A program made the position numbers and the translations under genes. A model generated the notes under the pieces. The model had not been told where the DNA came from, did not search any database, and saw only the letters and a program-made list of their open reading frames with translations. This document shows positions 36,112 through 41,621 of a stretch of 50,443 nucleotides of DNA, in pieces. Within the stretch, counting starts at the first letter, position 1; each line of letters starts with the position of its first letter. Source of the DNA: Candidatus Saccharimonadota bacterium (GTDB lineage Bacteria > Patescibacteriota > Saccharimonadia > Saccharimonadales > 2-12-FULL-41-12); the NCBI GenBank assembly GCA_016219345.1, contig JACRNE010000007.1, forward strand, positions 1 to 50,443, read 5' to 3'.

Positions 36112-36260
36112 TCGCACCAGCTTGAGGTGCATAGTGAATCAAGCAGACTAAATCGGGTGGGAAAACACAGGTGTTTTATCTCAGATTAATCTGCGGATTC
36201 AAATTTTAAGCGGCTTTACAGCCCTATGAGACAAAACACAGTCTTGTAGGGCTTTTTTTA
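36112..36260 (+). ncRNA. Orphan structured RNA with its own promoter and terminator
   Basis: An extended -10 promoter (TGG-TATAAT, 36098-36106) starts transcription near 36113. The RNA has GCACC/GGTGC (36114-36118 with 36126-36130). Then comes a long interrupted hairpin from GAATC (36136-36140) and GCAGA (36143-36147) to TCTGC (36190-36194) and GATTC (36196-36200), with an AAAACAC/GTGTTTT top. It ends in a Rho-independent terminator. GCTTGA (36120-36125) can instead pair with TCAAGC (36139-36144), breaking both elements, so there are two exclusive folds. No ORF follows. I could not match it to tmRNA, SRP RNA or RNase P; a 6S-like RNA cannot be excluded. Confidence 0.65.
36220..36260 (+). terminator. 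Rho-independent terminator of the orphan RNA
   Basis: AGCCCTATGAGAC (36220-36232) pairs with GTCTTGTAGGGCT (36241-36253) in a near-complete 13-bp stem with an 8-base loop, followed by seven T. Confidence 0.9.
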
Positions 36261-36306
36261 TGGGTTGTTTACGACTTATAAATTAAATGTTCTATTAAAA
36301 ACATAA

Positions 36307-36383
36307 GCCAATGTAGCTCAGAGGATAGAGCGCTACTCTAGCGGAGATAGAGGTCGTCGGTTCGAGTCCGACCATTGGCACCA
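36307..36383 (+). tRNA. Arg-like tRNA with an 18-nt anticodon arm
   Basis: Acceptor GCCAATG/CATTGGC, D arm GCTC/GAGC, T arm GTCGG-TTCGAGT-CCGAC, a normal 5-nt variable region AGGTC and an encoded CCA make this a tRNA. Between G26 (36332) and the variable region there are 18 nt (36333-36350) instead of 17. Two readings exist. The stem CTACT/GATAG with one C-A mismatch gives an 8-nt loop CTAGCGGA. Alternatively, bulging C36336 gives a perfect 5-bp stem with loop TAGCGGA and A at position 33. The loop is one base longer than the standard CTACGGA-like loop of Arg(ACG). A20 in the D loop fits Arg. Ala(AGC) is unlikely because base pair 3-70 is C-G. Confidence 0.75.
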
Positions 36384-36418
36384 GCATACGTCTGGTAGCC
36401 ACAATTTGGAGAAATGTA

Positions 36419-36442
36419 AAAGCCCTCTTGGGTGAGGGCTTT
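36419..36442 (+). terminator. Terminator hairpin downstream of the odd tRNA
   Basis: AAAGCCCTC and GAGGGCTTT form a perfect 9-bp stem with a 6-base loop. The T-run is delayed by an inserted 12-mer that duplicates the tRNA anticodon arm. Confidence 0.75.
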
Positions 36443-36454
36443 GCTACTCTAGCG
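36443..36454 (+). repeat. Direct copy of a 12-bp tRNA anticodon-arm sequence
   Basis: GCTACTCTAGCG occurs at 36332-36343 inside the tRNA and again, unchanged, at 36443-36454. The core is a dyad (CGCTA-CTC-TAGCG) in the tRNA. Anticodon arms are usual attachment sites for integrases, so this may be a scar of integration; no integrase gene is present. Confidence 0.7.
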
Positions 36455-36567
36455 TGTTTTTATCTTAGCACGTGATAGTTAAACTCGTCTACAAGTTTGT
36501 AAGACGTTTATTAAAGATACCCTAAAACATGAGACAAAAGTACAATATTAACTTCTTACAATATTCC

Positions 36568-36596
36568 TTGACAAGCAAGTACTGCTGGAGTATAAT
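36568..36596 (+). promoter_or_regulatory. Consensus promoter of the IS1595 transposase
   Basis: TTGACA (36568-36573) and TATAAT (36591-36596) have a 17-bp spacer. The ATG is 8 bases after the -10 box, with AAGGA directly before it. Confidence 0.88.
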
Positions 36597-36603
36597 TAAG
36601 GAC

Positions 36604-37449
36604 ATGAGATACACATTTAAGGACTTCAAAGAGGAATACCCAGACGATACAGCTTGTCTCAATGCTGTACTAGAAAATCGTTATGGCAATACCTGTCCTC
36701 GTTGTGGGGTAATAGGCGTTAAGTTTCACCCCATCACAGGGCGACAAGGCTTTGTATGTTCTGAGTGTGATAAACATATCTATCCTCTAGCCGGTACTAT
36801 CTTTAGGAAGTCCACTACTAGTCTATGGAGCTGGTTTTACGCTATATACCTATTCTCCGTATCTAAGAATGGTGTATCGGCTAAGGAGCTAGAACGACAT
36901 TTAGGCGTTACTTATAAAACAGCATGGAGAATGGCCAAACAAATCAGGCTTTTAATGGAACAGGACGGGGAGATACTAACTGGTGATGTTGAAGTTGATG
37001 AGACTTACGCACCCTCACGTAAGCACCCACGGGCTTTAGGGCACAGTAAAAAGCAGGTTATCTTTGGTGCTGTTGAGCGTAACGGACGAGTAAATGCAAG
37101 TCATGTTAAAAGTGCAGGTGTTCGGGTACTTATGCCGATAATTGAAAACAACATACAAGCCGAAGCCACTATCTATAGTGATGAAGCCAGAGTTTATAAG
37201 ACCTTGAATAAGCGTGGTTACTCCCACACTACAGTTAATCACTCAAAGCTAGAGTATGTACGAGGAAACGCCCACACAAACACCATAGAGGGGTTCTGGT
37301 CTCAACTAAAGAGAAGTATAGATGGCACTTATCATGCTGTATCACCTAAGTATCTACAGAGTTACATTAACCAATTTGTATTTCAGTATAACTTTAGAGA
37401 TCTGCCTACTTGTCCTGTTCTTTTGGAACGGGCTGCGAAGCTTTCTTAA
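36604..37449 (+). CDS. IS1595-family transposase
   Basis: The start at ATG 36604 follows a consensus promoter; an earlier ATG at 36529 lies upstream of that promoter. The 281-aa protein has the family layout: a zinc ribbon (CPRCG and CSEC, roughly residues 25-60), an HTH region (GVTYKTAWRMAKQIRLL) and an ISXO2-like DDE domain with GDVEVDETYA, IYSDEARVYKTL and HTNTIEGFWSQLKRSI. All three acidic residues are present, so it may be active. I looked for terminal inverted repeats around both ends and found none, so the element may be decayed outside the gene or it uses short ends that I cannot see. Confidence 0.92.
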   Translation: MRYTFKDFKEEYPDDTACLNAVLENRYGNTCPRCGVIGVKFHPITGRQGFVCSECDKHIYPLAGTIFRKSTTSLWSWFYAIYLFSVSKNGVSAKELERHLGVTYKTAWRMAKQIRLLMEQDGEILTGDVEVDETYAPSRKHPRALGHSKKQVIFGAVERNGRVNASHVKSAGVRVLMPIIENNIQAEATIYSDEARVYKTLNKRGYSHTTVNHSKLEYVRGNAHTNTIEGFWSQLKRSIDGTYHAVSPKYLQSYINQFVFQYNFRDLPTCPVLLERAAKLS

Positions 37450-37492
37450 TTAGTCTTTTAAATAGTTTTTTACTCATACTCTTATTATAACT

Positions 37493-37999
37493 CTAATAAG
37501 TGGTCTTCGTCTTGCTGTACACCCTGCCATCAATATAGGTGATCATCAGACTGCCCTTATCCGTTAGTGGACTTCCGTAATCACAGAGTTCCATAGTGCC
37601 AACTCCCGGTGTCTCGCTTGTTGTGCAGCTGTCTGATGTCTTGTTGATGAGTTTCTCTACTTGGGCTTTTGTCTGACCATTCTGTATCTGCTGGTAGTAA
37701 GTATTTGGATCCCATGATGAAACAACAGGAGTATCTACTACAGATGAAACAACAGGTGGGCTGTAGGTTGTCAGGGTGGTGCTTCTTCCCCAGGTTAAAT
37801 ACCAGAATATGGTCTGCAAAATCATAAATAGAATACTAATAGCAATTAAGTGCTCACCTAATTTCTTGTCCAGTCGCTTATCTTTAGCTATGTAGACTAT
37901 TCCAACTATCAATCCTATTATCGGAATAAAGAAAGCTACTATCGTTAGAGCTAGGTAACTCTCGTGCTTGCTAGCCTTTACCTCTGTTTTGTCGGACAT
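37493..37999 (-). CDS. Membrane protein with a BLIP/SmpA-like outside domain
   Basis: The cytoplasmic N-terminus is followed by two membrane helices (YLALTIVAFFIPIIGLIVGIVYIA and EHLIAISILFMILQTIFWYLTW), a Ser/Thr/Val linker, and a small domain NGQTKAQVEKLINKTSDSC..LMITYIDGRVYSK. This pattern of a helix, one disulfide pair and a beta sheet is common in SmpA/BLIP-type domains. Function unknown. A GGAG ribosome site precedes the ATG. The leader upstream can fold as an attenuator. Confidence 0.7.
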   Translation of the reverse strand: MSDKTEVKASKHESYLALTIVAFFIPIIGLIVGIVYIAKDKRLDKKLGEHLIAISILFMILQTIFWYLTWGRSTTLTTYSPPVVSSVVDTPVVSSWDPNTYYQQIQNGQTKAQVEKLINKTSDSCTTSETPGVGTMELCDYGSPLTDKGSLMITYIDGRVYSKTKTTY

Positions 38000-38032
38000 A
38001 TCATATTCTCCTTTTATTTATTAAGGCGCCCA

Positions 38033-38123
38033 AATAAAAAGGACACCCGTACTAGGTGTCTTAAGCCAACAGCAGGTTAAACCTAACTGAATTCGCACGG
38101 AGTGTCCATTCTATGGTTTAACC
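38033..38123 (-). promoter_or_regulatory. Attenuator-like leader with mutually exclusive stems
   Basis: Read on the minus strand the order is GGTTAAACC (38115-38123), GGACACTCC (38099-38107), GGTTTAACC (38075-38083), then a terminator GACACC/GGTGTC (38055-38060 with 38042-38047) and TTTTTATT. GGTTAAACC and GGTTTAACC form a perfect 9-bp stem. GGACACTCC can pair with the terminator's 3' arm (GGGTGTCC), which would break it. This is the logic of a transcription attenuator ahead of the 37.5 kb membrane protein gene. I recognise no known riboswitch. Confidence 0.5.
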
Positions 38124-38130
38124 AATTCAA

Positions 38131-38178
38131 ATAAAAAACCGCCGCTGACTTAAGACAGTTTTATGATACGTCGAGCGG
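38131..38178 (-). terminator. Terminator of the CHAT operon
   Basis: On the minus strand CCGCT and GAC (38170-38178 side, one bulge) pair with GTC and AGCGG (38142-38149), followed by TTTTTTAT. It closes the three-gene operon 27 bp after its last stop. Confidence 0.6.
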
Positions 38179-38204
38179 GTAACTAATTCAAGTCCGAGGA
38201 CTTC

Positions 38205-38861
38205 TTATATGGATGCATCTTGTTTGCCTAGGCAGACTTGGTGCTTCATATTAGTAAATACACAAGCAAGCATATCGCTTGCTCCTTCTGGGGCATCACT
38301 GCTCATTAATTCTTTCATCATTTTTTTTGAATACTCTATCGATCGTTTTGTTGCTTCGGCAGCGCTTTTACCTTTAAGGAGCGATACTACCACTTGATTT
38401 GATGGCATCATGACATAATTTGCTATCTTGTCTTCAAGAGGGTGATGTGTTTTCTCAATGTCGTAGCATAGCCAGAATTTTTCAGAATATCCTATATAGG
38501 CCAACACTCCTGCATCGACACAGTCCTGGCCAAGTTGCGCACCAGTACTACACGAACGAGCATACATAATAGTGCCTTTCAAGAAGTGCAAATTTGATGC
38601 ATCTACAAGAGGCTCGTTGTCGTATCCGTAAATAGTAGTTTCAGAACCATGGCCATTAATAACACATAGTTCTGGTTTCATTTTCTTCAAACGTCCATTA
38701 AGTTCTTTCGGAATTGCTTTTTTCGACTCGAGGTCTAAAATGCCATGGCCTCTGTCTGTTGCTTCCTTTAAAAGTTTTGTGGTCCAATAAAAAAGATAGT
38801 TTGTGACTAAGTCATAATCAGGTCTCGTAAATAAAATTGTCTTATTGGAGGAGTGAGCCAT
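38205..38861 (-). CDS. Caspase/CHAT-like cysteine protease
   Basis: A 218-aa protein without signal peptide or membrane helix. His71 lies in LCVINGHGSETTIYG and Cys104 in IMYARSCSTGAQLGQDCV, the His-Gly and Ser-Cys pattern of caspase-fold CHAT proteases. The rest of the domain, with VLAYIGYSEKFW after Cys, also fits. Such proteases act in bacterial conflict systems after activation by a partner. Here the partners may be the two small genes upstream. It overlaps the second of them by 20 bp and has no ribosome site, so it probably depends on coupled translation. The operon is closed by a terminator. Confidence 0.75.
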   Translation of the reverse strand: MAHSSNKTILFTRPDYDLVTNYLFYWTTKLLKEATDRGHGILDLESKKAIPKELNGRLKKMKPELCVINGHGSETTIYGYDNEPLVDASNLHFLKGTIMYARSCSTGAQLGQDCVDAGVLAYIGYSEKFWLCYDIEKTHHPLEDKIANYVMMPSNQVVVSLLKGKSAAEATKRSIEYSKKMMKELMSSDAPEGASDMLACVFTNMKHQVCLGKQDASI

Positions 38862-39066
38862 TTTTTATTGAACGAAGAAATTCCAATTGCATTTCAACGT
38901 ATTCCTTACCTAAGTCGTCGTCTTCTTCTATGAGTCTTTTAAGTTCAGTGACGGTAAAGCTTCCTTCATTTCCAATAGCAATCCCCATATTTGCAGGCAT
39001 TGTACTTAATCTAGCTAGAATAAGGTTCTTTTCATCCGACGTAACAGACGAGTTTGTATCAATCAT
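38842..39066 (-). CDS. Small partner 2 of the CHAT operon, 74 aa
   Basis: An acidic soluble protein. LARLSTMPANMGIAIGNEG is followed by SFTVTELKRLIEEDDDLGKEYVEMQLEFLRS, which looks like a helical death-adaptor-like or DNA-mimic-like stretch, but I recognise no family. The start ATG shares a base with the preceding stop (TAATG) and the end overlaps the protease start by 20 bp. Close coupling suggests a fixed ratio with the protease, as expected of a sensor, activator or inhibitor. Confidence 0.75.
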   Translation of the reverse strand: MIDTNSSVTSDEKNLILARLSTMPANMGIAIGNEGSFTVTELKRLIEEDDDLGKEYVEMQLEFLRSIKNGSLLQ

Positions 39067-39254
39067 TAAATTATCTCCAACTCGGCTAACTTGCCAAGGA
39101 TTTCCTTACCTTTATCTGTATTATTATATACCTCAATATAAGCAGCATGCCAAGTGATAGGACCATCTGGATCAATAACTACAACAATATCGTTACGCAA
39201 GCCCAGAGGTAGACCAGCATAAATCTTATTAAACCTAACTTTTAATTCTTCCAT
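39066..39254 (-). CDS. Small partner 1 of the CHAT operon, 62 aa
   Basis: First gene of the operon. It has a short helical start (VRFNKIYAGLPLGLRN), two strands (DIVVVIDPDGPITWHAAYIEVY) and a helical tail (GKEILGKLAELEII). No membrane segment, no known family. The ATG has no ribosome site; a leader with two short hairpins precedes it. The one-base stop/start overlap with the next gene indicates coupled translation. Confidence 0.75.
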   Translation of the reverse strand: MEELKVRFNKIYAGLPLGLRNDIVVVIDPDGPITWHAAYIEVYNNTDKGKEILGKLAELEII

Positions 39255-39270
39255 GATTTTTGTGTTTTAT

Positions 39271-39303
39271 AATGTTCATAACATTACGCATTCCTGTCGG
39301 AAT
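39271..39303 (-). promoter_or_regulatory. Paired hairpins in the CHAT operon leader
   Basis: ATTCC/GGAAT (39290-39294 with 39299-39303) and AATGTT/AACATT (39271-39276 with 39280-39285) form two small hairpins in the leader, upstream of a start codon without a ribosome site. A TACAAT box lies further upstream on the minus strand (around 39310-39320). Confidence 0.45.
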
Positions 39304-39362
39304 TGTAGCATGTTTTTACAATATTCAAAGCATTGCTATAATCTGCTTCTTTTTCAATAAAA

Positions 39363-39620
39363 CTACAGCTTCTCCCAGTCCAAAAACTCCAAAGCATCGT
39401 CCATCCTTCTGAAGTTTTGGCTTATGGCTCTACTAGTCTTATTCTCAGCCTCAATCCAATATCTATCGTCTCCAGCCTCCATTCCATGATCATAAACTTT
39501 AATCATTACTTTTTCTTTAGTTTCAGGATTTGTTCCCTCGAAAATAGATACCCTACAAACATCTTTAAGGCCGGAATATCGTTTTATGCATGCAATAGCT
39601 TTTGTATCATCTTCTGTCAT
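39363..39620 (-). CDS. Hypothetical protein, 85 aa
   Basis: I start at ATG 39620, which has AAGGAT five bases upstream; a longer frame exists but would cross the promoter. The protein is soluble and charged (ETKEKVMIKVYDHGMEAGDDRYWIEA). No family recognised. Divergent from the DUF1508 gene, with which it shares a palindromic -10 box. Confidence 0.6.
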   Translation of the reverse strand: MTEDDTKAIACIKRYSGLKDVCRVSIFEGTNPETKEKVMIKVYDHGMEAGDDRYWIEAENKTSRAISQNFRRMDDALEFLDWEKL

Positions 39621-39667
39621 TCTATCCTTAGAATTGCATATATATCTATACTTGTGAAGAACGGGGG

Positions 39668-39677
39668 TATAATTATA
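39668..39677. promoter_or_regulatory. Palindromic -10 box between divergent genes
   Basis: TATAATTATA is its own reverse complement, so it gives TATAAT in both directions between the 85-aa gene (minus) and the DUF1508 gene (plus). Confidence 0.5.
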
Positions 39678-39695
39678 AGCGGAAGGAGTAAAATA

Positions 39696-39884
39696 ATGTA
39701 TTTTCAAATTTTCAAAAATCCATCATTACAACAGCCCTATTGGTGGGTTATCAAGAGTTCGGGAAACCATGAAATAATGTGTCATTCTGAGATGCTGAGT
39801 AGTAAACAAGCCTGCATAAATGCTATAGCCAAAATATGTCGAGAAGCAGGGTCTGCGCTTTACTACGATAGAACTGGTGAGTAA
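39696..39884 (+). CDS. DUF1508 (YegP-like) protein, 62 aa
   Basis: A single copy of the YegP/DUF1508 fold: MYFQIFKN, then YWWVIKSSGNHEIMCHSEMLSSKQACINAIAKICREA. Members are small stress-linked proteins of unknown action; Cys and Trp are frequent. An AAGGAG site lies 7-8 bases before the ATG. The same frame is open upstream, but the ribosome site and family length fix this start. Confidence 0.85.
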   Translation: MYFQIFKNPSLQQPYWWVIKSSGNHEIMCHSEMLSSKQACINAIAKICREAGSALYYDRTGE

Positions 39885-39899
39885 GAGCATTATCTGCCT

Positions 39900-39924
39900 A
39901 CTTGCTCTGAGGGGATAGTCGCCA
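39900..39924 (+). repeat. Right copy of the 25-bp inverted repeat
   Basis: The plus strand has TGAGGGGATAGTCGCC as core; it matches the minus strand of 36046-36070 with one mismatch. It lies 16 bp after the DUF1508 stop. Confidence 0.75.
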
Positions 39925-39938
39925 ATCAAATAGCTCTT

Positions 39939-39985
39939 AGTCTCTTAAGAACAACTATTTCTGGCAAACGCATACAGAAGAGACT
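39939..39985 (+). promoter_or_regulatory. Leader hairpin before the 52-aa gene
   Basis: AGTCTCTT (39939-39946) and AAGAGACT (39978-39985) form a perfect 8-bp stem around a 31-base loop; the ribosome site AAGGAG of the next gene follows 15 bases later, so it may affect translation. Confidence 0.45.
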
Positions 39986-40013
39986 CAATATTTACTAAAT
40001 AAGGAGTTGTCTG

Positions 40014-40172
40014 ATGTCAAAAATGACAAAAGAAGAAGAGATGCGCTGGTACGAGCAGTCCAGAAAACACTGGCGTTCGTGGGGTTCATGGTTCAGCTGG
40101 GGTTCTCCTGTTGGGCTAGGCCTCTTTGTGCTTGCTCTCGCAGGTGCAGCCTGGATTATTGCTCAAATCTAG
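40014..40172 (+). CDS. Small Trp-rich single-helix membrane protein, 52 aa
   Basis: AAGGAG lies 8 bases before the ATG. The product starts MSKMTKEEEMRWYEQSRKHW, continues with RSWGSWFSWG and ends in a hydrophobic helix (GLGLFVLALAGAAWIIAQI). The five tryptophans just before the helix would sit at the membrane surface. No family recognised. It may be a small regulator of a larger membrane protein. Confidence 0.8.
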   Translation: MSKMTKEEEMRWYEQSRKHWRSWGSWFSWGSPVGLGLFVLALAGAAWIIAQI

Positions 40173-40219
40173 AGCAATGAATCAAAGAGAAACAAGGCGT
40201 TAGAAATAGCGTCTTGTTT

Positions 40220-40474
40220 TTAATTTACTAATGGTAAATTTTCGACTTGGATTTTGAGAGTTTTGGCTAGGAGTTCTATCTGCTGGAACTTGCAGTATTT
40301 TATTGGTTCGCCGCTGCTGTCATAGATACGATAGTAATGTGTAAAGCTTACTGTCTCACCCTTAAAATTTTTGGCCGCCGTTGGCTCATCAATCCGCTTG
40401 ATCACCCAGCCACTCGGTTGCTGATCCAGGATACGTTTTATCTTCGCGTAGTGATTAAAAGACATTTTAGGCAC
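40220..40474 (-). CDS. Hypothetical protein, 84 aa
   Basis: Soluble protein with a mixed alpha/beta layout: helical N-terminus (FNHYAKIKRILDQQ), strands (GWVIKRIDEPTAAKNF, FTHYYRIYDSSGEPI) and a helix (FQQIELLAKTLKIQV). It has a faint DUF1508-like feel in its GWVIKR start, but I do not call it. Convergent with the 52-aa gene. Confidence 0.6.
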   Translation of the reverse strand: MPKMSFNHYAKIKRILDQQPSGWVIKRIDEPTAAKNFKGETVSFTHYYRIYDSSGEPIKYCKFQQIELLAKTLKIQVENLPLVN

Positions 40475-40531
40475 GATACAGGCTTAGGCGTAGAAATTCA
40501 ATTATCAGGCAGTTTGCTTTACAATAAAATT

Positions 40532-40741
40532 ATGCAAAAAATAGCAACACAAGTATTTATTTACGCATCAATCACTTTTGGCGTCCTTGGAATTTACATG
40601 GTTCTTTCTGACACCGACCCAGACGAGAACGGCACAGGCTTAGACTTAGTTGTAACCAAGTTGTTTATGGCTACTGTTTTTGTAATTTTAACTTCGTTTG
40701 CGCTAAGTGTGGCTGGCAAGTATTTAAACGGCAAATCCTAA
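40532..40741 (+). CDS. Small two-helix membrane protein, 69 aa
   Basis: A TACAAT box at 40520-40525 puts the transcription start at the A of this ATG, so the mRNA should be leaderless; a longer frame upstream would cross it. Two membrane helices (VFIYASITFGVLGIYMVLS and TKLFMATVFVILTSFALSVAG) are joined by an acidic loop. No family recognised. Confidence 0.7.
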   Translation: MQKIATQVFIYASITFGVLGIYMVLSDTDPDENGTGLDLVVTKLFMATVFVILTSFALSVAGKYLNGKS

Positions 40742-41053
40742 TTATTGTGAACTCTTTTGCCTGCTAAGTACCCATTTTTGTGAGGCACTTATTGGTTTGT
40801 CTGTGCGATGGATGCAGCCCATCCAGCAGCAAGGGCGGCGCTTGCCCTGAGTTAACTCTTCAATCGTGCGTTTAACATGTTCGTCTCTGGTTTTTTGCTG
40901 TTTTACAGTCACGGCCCAGCATATCCATTCGTTGCGAGCCAGGGGAGTGATGGCTTCCCAAGCTACCAACGCTTTTGGGCTGGCGATAAGAGCTTTTTTT
41001 AAGTCTGAGGGTAACTTATGTGCTATTCCTTCTGAAATTTCTACTTTTCTCAT
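40742..41053 (-). CDS. YdeI/OmpD-associated (OmdA-like) protein
   Basis: The 103-aa protein has the family pattern: PSDLKKALIASPKALVAWEAITPLARNEWICWAVTVKQQKTRDEHVKRTIEEL, then a Gly-Lys-Arg turn and Pro-Cys. Family members (PF13376-type) have been linked to bacteriocin resistance; the mechanism is unknown. It is convergent with the small membrane protein gene with no gap. Confidence 0.8.
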   Translation of the reverse strand: MRKVEISEGIAHKLPSDLKKALIASPKALVAWEAITPLARNEWICWAVTVKQQKTRDEHVKRTIEELTQGKRRPCCWMGCIHRTDKPISASQKWVLSRQKSSQ

Positions 41054-41067
41054 ATTCCTATATTATA

Positions 41068-41478
41068 TCAATGACTTTTTTCAACTGAACAGTCTTTGCA
41101 TCCCAGTGTTTTATGTCCGTCCTTATCGATTGCATAACGAACAATAGCCTTGTCTCCAACCTGCACCTCAGTAACGTCCACTGCATACTTACTAGCATTT
41201 GGCACATTCCCAGTAATTGTAATAAACGTTTCTTTATAGTCGATTGTAATAGTAGAGCCGCCATCACAAGTTATCTCTTCTATCGGGGTGATATTCCCGT
41301 TTTTATCCATCTGGCTACCCCCTTCACAATCGGTAAACTTATTCGTGACTATACCCGTGATAGTCTTCGTATTTCTTTGATGCAACTTGCCGCTGATGCC
41401 GCTGATAGGGTTGAGAATAAAGAATACGGCTGCAACAGGGATTATCGTTAGAGAGGCGATTAAATATTTTTTTGTCAT
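41068..41478 (-). CDS. Exported or anchored protein, 136 aa
   Basis: ATG 41478 follows a TATGAT box at 41483-41488, which would overlap an ATG 9 bases upstream, so I use the inner one. The N-terminus (MTKKYLIASLTIIPVAAVFFIL) is a signal or anchor helix. The outside domain is beta-rich with two Cys pairs (DCEGG..ITCDGG and LGCKDCS). No family recognised. It stands alone; the next gene downstream is 14 bp away. Confidence 0.65.
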   Translation of the reverse strand: MTKKYLIASLTIIPVAAVFFILNPISGISGKLHQRNTKTITGIVTNKFTDCEGGSQMDKNGNITPIEEITCDGGSTITIDYKETFITITGNVPNASKYAVDVTEVQVGDKAIVRYAIDKDGHKTLGCKDCSVEKSH

Positions 41479-41621
41479 TTTTATCATATTTTAATCATAT
41501 CATCGTAGATTAGTTAAGCAGTTATTATTCAGCTCTCCCTTTTAGGTATATCCTACAGAAGCCTAGGTGATTTAAAGTGACTCCATTTGTTTTATGAGCA
41601 ATATAAGGGCAAACTATAGGT

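Noticed and set aside
36112-36260. tmRNA for the orphan RNA
   Set aside because: Too short, no tRNA-like ends and no tag reading frame with Ala-Ala end. Also no SRP core GGAAG-type loop.
36332-36350. Anticodon CTA (amber suppressor or pyrrolysine-like) in the odd tRNA
   Set aside because: With a loop centred on CTA the flanking stems CGCTA and GGAGA do not pair. The variable arm is short, so Leu(TAG) is also excluded.
36307-36383. tRNA-Ala with anticodon AGC
   Set aside because: A 7-nt reading of the loop would give AGC, but the Ala identity pair G3-U70 is absent (it is C-G), and the arm has 18 nt, so a 7-nt loop does not close.
36470-37500. Terminal inverted repeats and target duplication for the IS1595 element
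   Set aside because: I compared both flanks of the transposase and saw no matching ends, so element borders are not annotated.
38000-38204. Coding sequence in the gap after the CHAT operon
   Set aside because: Only short frames; the region is filled by hairpins and a terminator instead.
40337-40741. 134-aa reading frame ahead of the small two-helix protein
   Set aside because: Its first half is antisense to the 84-aa gene and has no ribosome site; the promoter at 40520-40525 fixes the start at 40532.
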